NCBI GenBank assembly: GCA_964446485.1
Contig: CAYUOU010000001.1
Coordinates: 173,561-237,560, forward strand
DNA length: 64,000 nucleotides
Reading direction: 5' to 3'
Source: JBDRRP01 sp964446485
Lineage (GTDB): Bacteria; Desulfobacterota; Desulfobacteria; Desulfobacterales; JBDRRP01
In this document: positions 62,207 through 64,000 of the stretch, one piece after another
Numbering within the stretch: the stretch's first letter is position 1
How the letters are laid out: each line of letters begins with the position of its first letter
Program-made: the position numbers and the translations under genes
The notes under the pieces: model-generated
The model's database searches: none
What the model was told of the DNA's origin: nothing
What the model saw: only the letters and a program-made list of their open reading frames with translations

Positions 62207-63337
62207 CTATCCTGCGGCCAGAAAACTCCACAGGATGCCGGCCGCGATGGCCGAACCGATGACTCCCGAGCTATTGCAGGCCATGGCATGCATGAGCAGG
62301 TAGTTGGTTGGGTCCGCCTTGAGTCCTACCAGGTGGACCTCGCGGGCGGAACCCGGAACGGCCGACACGCCGGCGGCCCCCAGCAGGGGGTTGATCTTTT
62401 CCTTCAAGAAAAGGTTCATGAACTTGGCGAACAGGACGCCCGATGCGGTGGCGATGCTGAAAGCCACGGCGCCGAGAACGAAGATGCCGATGGCCTTGGG
62501 CGTAAGAAATACGTCGGCCTGGGTGCTGGCGCCCACGGTGAGACCCAGAAAAATCGTCGCCGTGTCAATGATCGCCGTCCGGGCCGTATTGGCCAGACGC
62601 TCCACCACGCCGCTGACCTTCATGAGGTTGCCGAAAAAGAAGGGCCCCAGCAGCGGGATGGACGCCGGTGCCAGAAAGCAGCACAGCAGCATGCCGATGA
62701 CAGGGAACATCGTGAGTTCTTTCTTGCCCGGGACGCGGGGTTCACTCATGCGGATGACGCGCTCTTCTTTGGTGGTAAGCAAGCGCATGATGGGCGGCTG
62801 AATGATGGGAATCAGCGCCATGTACGAATAGGCGGCGATGGCAATGGGCCCAATGAGATGGGGGGCCAGTTTGGCGGTTAAAAAGATGGACGTGGGTCCG
62901 TCGGCACCGCCGATGATGGCGATGGAGGCGGCCTCTTTGGGCAGGAACCCAAGGGCCAGGGCGCAGAGCAGGGTGAAGAAGATGCCGAACTGCGCCGCCG
63001 CGCCCAGCAGCATGAGCCGGGGCCGTGCCAGCAGGGAGGAGAAATCGGTCATGGCGCCCAAACCCAAAAAGACGATGGACGGGTAGACCCCTGTAGTGAC
63101 CCCGAAATACAGGTAGTGCAGCACGCTGTTGGGTTCGTAGATACCCAGGCCGAACCCTTTGAAAAAGGGGACGTTGCCGATCAGGATGCCGAACCCGATG
63201 GGCAAGAGCAGCAGCGGTTCGTACTGTTTGGCGATGGACAGCCAGACAAATAGAATGCCGACGCCGATCATGATGAAATTGCGGAAGTCCGCCAGGTAAT
63301 ACCCCGTATTGGACAAAAACTGTATCAATAAGTCCAT
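62207..63337 (-). CDS. Na+-translocating decarboxylase beta subunit
   Basis: 376-aa polytopic membrane protein of the OadB/GcdB/MmdB family, which couples decarboxylation of a carboxybiotin to Na+ export. Conserved GFGILIGNVP, the GALTDF-like GAMTDFSSLLARP, the Asp-bearing IIGGADGPTSIFL and the C-terminal HAMACNSSGVIGSAIAAGIL are clear. Relatives next to short gamma subunits in this class are often glutaconyl-CoA decarboxylase, but oxaloacetate or methylmalonyl-CoA cannot be excluded. Confidence 0.93.
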   Translation of the reverse strand: MDLLIQFLSNTGYYLADFRNFIMIGVGILFVWLSIAKQYEPLLLLPIGFGILIGNVPFFKGFGLGIYEPNSVLHYLYFGVTTGVYPSIVFLGLGAMTDFSSLLARPRLMLLGAAAQFGIFFTLLCALALGFLPKEAASIAIIGGADGPTSIFLTAKLAPHLIGPIAIAAYSYMALIPIIQPPIMRLLTTKEERVIRMSEPRVPGKKELTMFPVIGMLLCCFLAPASIPLLGPFFFGNLMKVSGVVERLANTARTAIIDTATIFLGLTVGASTQADVFLTPKAIGIFVLGAVAFSIATASGVLFAKFMNLFLKEKINPLLGAAGVSAVPGSAREVHLVGLKADPTNYLLMHAMACNSSGVIGSAIAAGILWSFLAAG

Positions 63338-63379
63338 GGAACGTTGCTCCTTAACTGTGAACGCGCTTGATGACGTAAT

Positions 63380-63787
63380 TTACGGCTTCCAGGAAAAGCG
63401 ACCCTCGCCGTCGGAAACCAGATGCCCGGCGTCTCGAAGGGCGCGGACGCTCAGGTGCACATGCGGCAGGTTGTGTTCCGCCACCACGGCAAACAGTCGT
63501 GAAAGTTCAAATGGCGGCGCGAGCCCGTCAGTGAGCGATTTATAGATGTCCGCCACAGCGCCGATATCGTCGGGCATGTGCTCTGGGAGGGCCAGGGCGC
63601 GCTGGATGTCGGACACGGCTTTCTTTTCTTCAGCAGGGGCATCCTCGGATTTCTCCATCCAGCCCACGATTTTGTGTAACTGAGAAATGATCGTCGAGAG
63701 CACGGCAAGGCCGCTCAAGACGATGGTGATGCCGGCAAGGGACATGGCCCAGCCGTTCGCAGCATTGATCGCTTCCAATCCGGTCAC
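63380..63787 (-). CDS. Decarboxylase gamma-subunit-like membrane protein
   Basis: 135-aa protein with one N-terminal membrane helix (GWAMSLAGITIVLSGLAVLS, then TIISQLHKIVGWME), the pattern of OadG/GcdC stabilising subunits, followed by an acidic linker and a small C-terminal helical domain (LPHVHLSVRALRDAGHLVSD). I chose the GTG at 63787 because AGGAG lies 8 nt upstream; the longer frame passes through a large hairpin. It lies 42 bp before the beta-subunit gene. Confidence 0.8.
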   Translation of the reverse strand: MTGLEAINAANGWAMSLAGITIVLSGLAVLSTIISQLHKIVGWMEKSEDAPAEEKKAVSDIQRALALPEHMPDDIGAVADIYKSLTDGLAPPFELSRLFAVVAEHNLPHVHLSVRALRDAGHLVSDGEGRFSWKP

Positions 63788-63817
63788 GGTATGTTCTCCT
63801 GACTGTGGATTGCGCGG

Positions 63818-63854
63818 CTTGCCGAAACACCCGCCAATGGGCTGTTTCGGCAAG
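63818..63854 (-). other. Strong intergenic hairpin between decarboxylase genes
   Basis: CTTGCCGAAACA and its exact complement TGTTTCGGCAAG (12-bp arms, 13-nt centre with further pairing). It lies between the stop of the upstream partial gene and the gamma-subunit start. No T tract follows, so it looks more like an mRNA stability or processing element than a terminator. Confidence 0.6.
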
Positions 63855-63865
63855 CTTCGCGGTGG

Positions 63866-64000
63866 TTATGGTGTCGCCTCGGCGTTTCGCCCACCGGCCG
63901 CAGCCGAAGCGCGAGACCGAGGGGTTTCGTTACTTTCCTGCCCTGCCGTCGTCGCAGGCTTCCCCGTCGCCGGAGTGCTCGGCGGTGTCGGAGAGGACGC
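63866..64000 (-). CDS. C-terminal end of an Ala/Pro/Thr-rich protein, cut by window edge
   Basis: Open frame from the window edge to a TAA at 63866, 44 residues, rich in Ala, Pro, Thr and Gly (SSPTPPSTPATGKPATTAGQ). Its position upstream of the gamma and beta subunit genes suggests it belongs to the same decarboxylase operon, perhaps the end of a subunit with a flexible linker. No domain is visible, so the identity is open. Confidence 0.45.
   Translation of the reverse strand, partial: ASSPTPPSTPATGKPATTAGQESNETPRSRASAAAGGRNAEATP

Overview
The window looks like chromosomal DNA from a strictly anaerobic, probably sulfate-reducing member of the Desulfobacterota (Desulfobacteraceae/Desulfosarcinaceae-like). 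This is an inference from gene content: DUF3786 and DUF4390 proteins, NtrY/NtrX-like regulators, a TatT-linked TRAP transporter, a Na+-translocating decarboxylase, FdhD, LPS biosynthesis (lpxC) and several sigma-54 activators. Base composition is GC-rich throughout and codon use looks uniform. I see no rRNA, tRNA, transposase, phage gene or CRISPR array.

Layout. 1-1.75 kb: a TauE/SafE exporter (cut by the window edge), a single-domain response regulator and a 54-aa basic protein. 1.8-6.7 kb: an aldo/keto reductase with a large internal deletion, mutY, an O-methyltransferase and an acetyl-CoA hydrolase/transferase-GNAT fusion. 6.8-10.7 kb: a four-gene TRAP transporter operon (tatT-dctP-dctQ-dctM). 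10.9-17.6 kb: an internally deleted homocysteine methyltransferase, hrpB, a shikimate-kinase-like protein, dinB and a GAF/sigma-54 activator.

17.8-27.9 kb is the tryptophan region. gntR-trpB-trpA runs rightward and meets a leftward unit, trpL-trpE-trpG-trpD-trpC-trpF followed by a three-gene phosphorelay. trpL, which has not been called from its length alone, encodes a 27-aa leader peptide with three consecutive Trp codons. A strong terminator hairpin lies between it and trpE, so this is a classical attenuator. An identical 11-mer lies in the gntR-trpBA promoter and just upstream of the trpE promoter, which suggests that the GntR protein controls both units.

27.9-36.2 kb: pcm, a DUF368 polyprenyl-phosphate carrier, then leftward lpxC, DUF4390, ntrY, ntrX, rsmD and coaD. 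36.6-41.6 kb: a comM/yifB gene, then a two-gene unit of an unrecognised 393-aa protein overlapping a membrane-inserted LonB-type protease. 41.7-49.4 kb: DUF3786, a zinc-ribbon/HEAT protein, an HsdR-N-like protein, then rplU-rpmA-obgE-proB-nadD-rsfS-gpmI. 49.6-54.8 kb: a CadC/SmtB-type ArsR repressor with a perfect 20-bp operator, MOSC, fdhD, the 3' remnant of a PLP enzyme, hutH and another sigma-54 activator. 55-61.6 kb: a near-consensus sigma-54 promoter next to a 12-C tract, small proteins, clpB, a 58-aa Cys protein and ppk1. 61.6-64 kb: a truncated sensor gene and part of a glutaconyl-CoA/oxaloacetate decarboxylase Na+ pump.

Four genes are clear deletion remnants (aldo/keto reductase, mmuM-like, Cys/Met-metabolism PLP enzyme, Cache-type sensor). 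Two of these deletions are in frame. Several ORFs were shortened to internal starts where a ribosome binding site or family length demanded it; the reason is stated in each entry.
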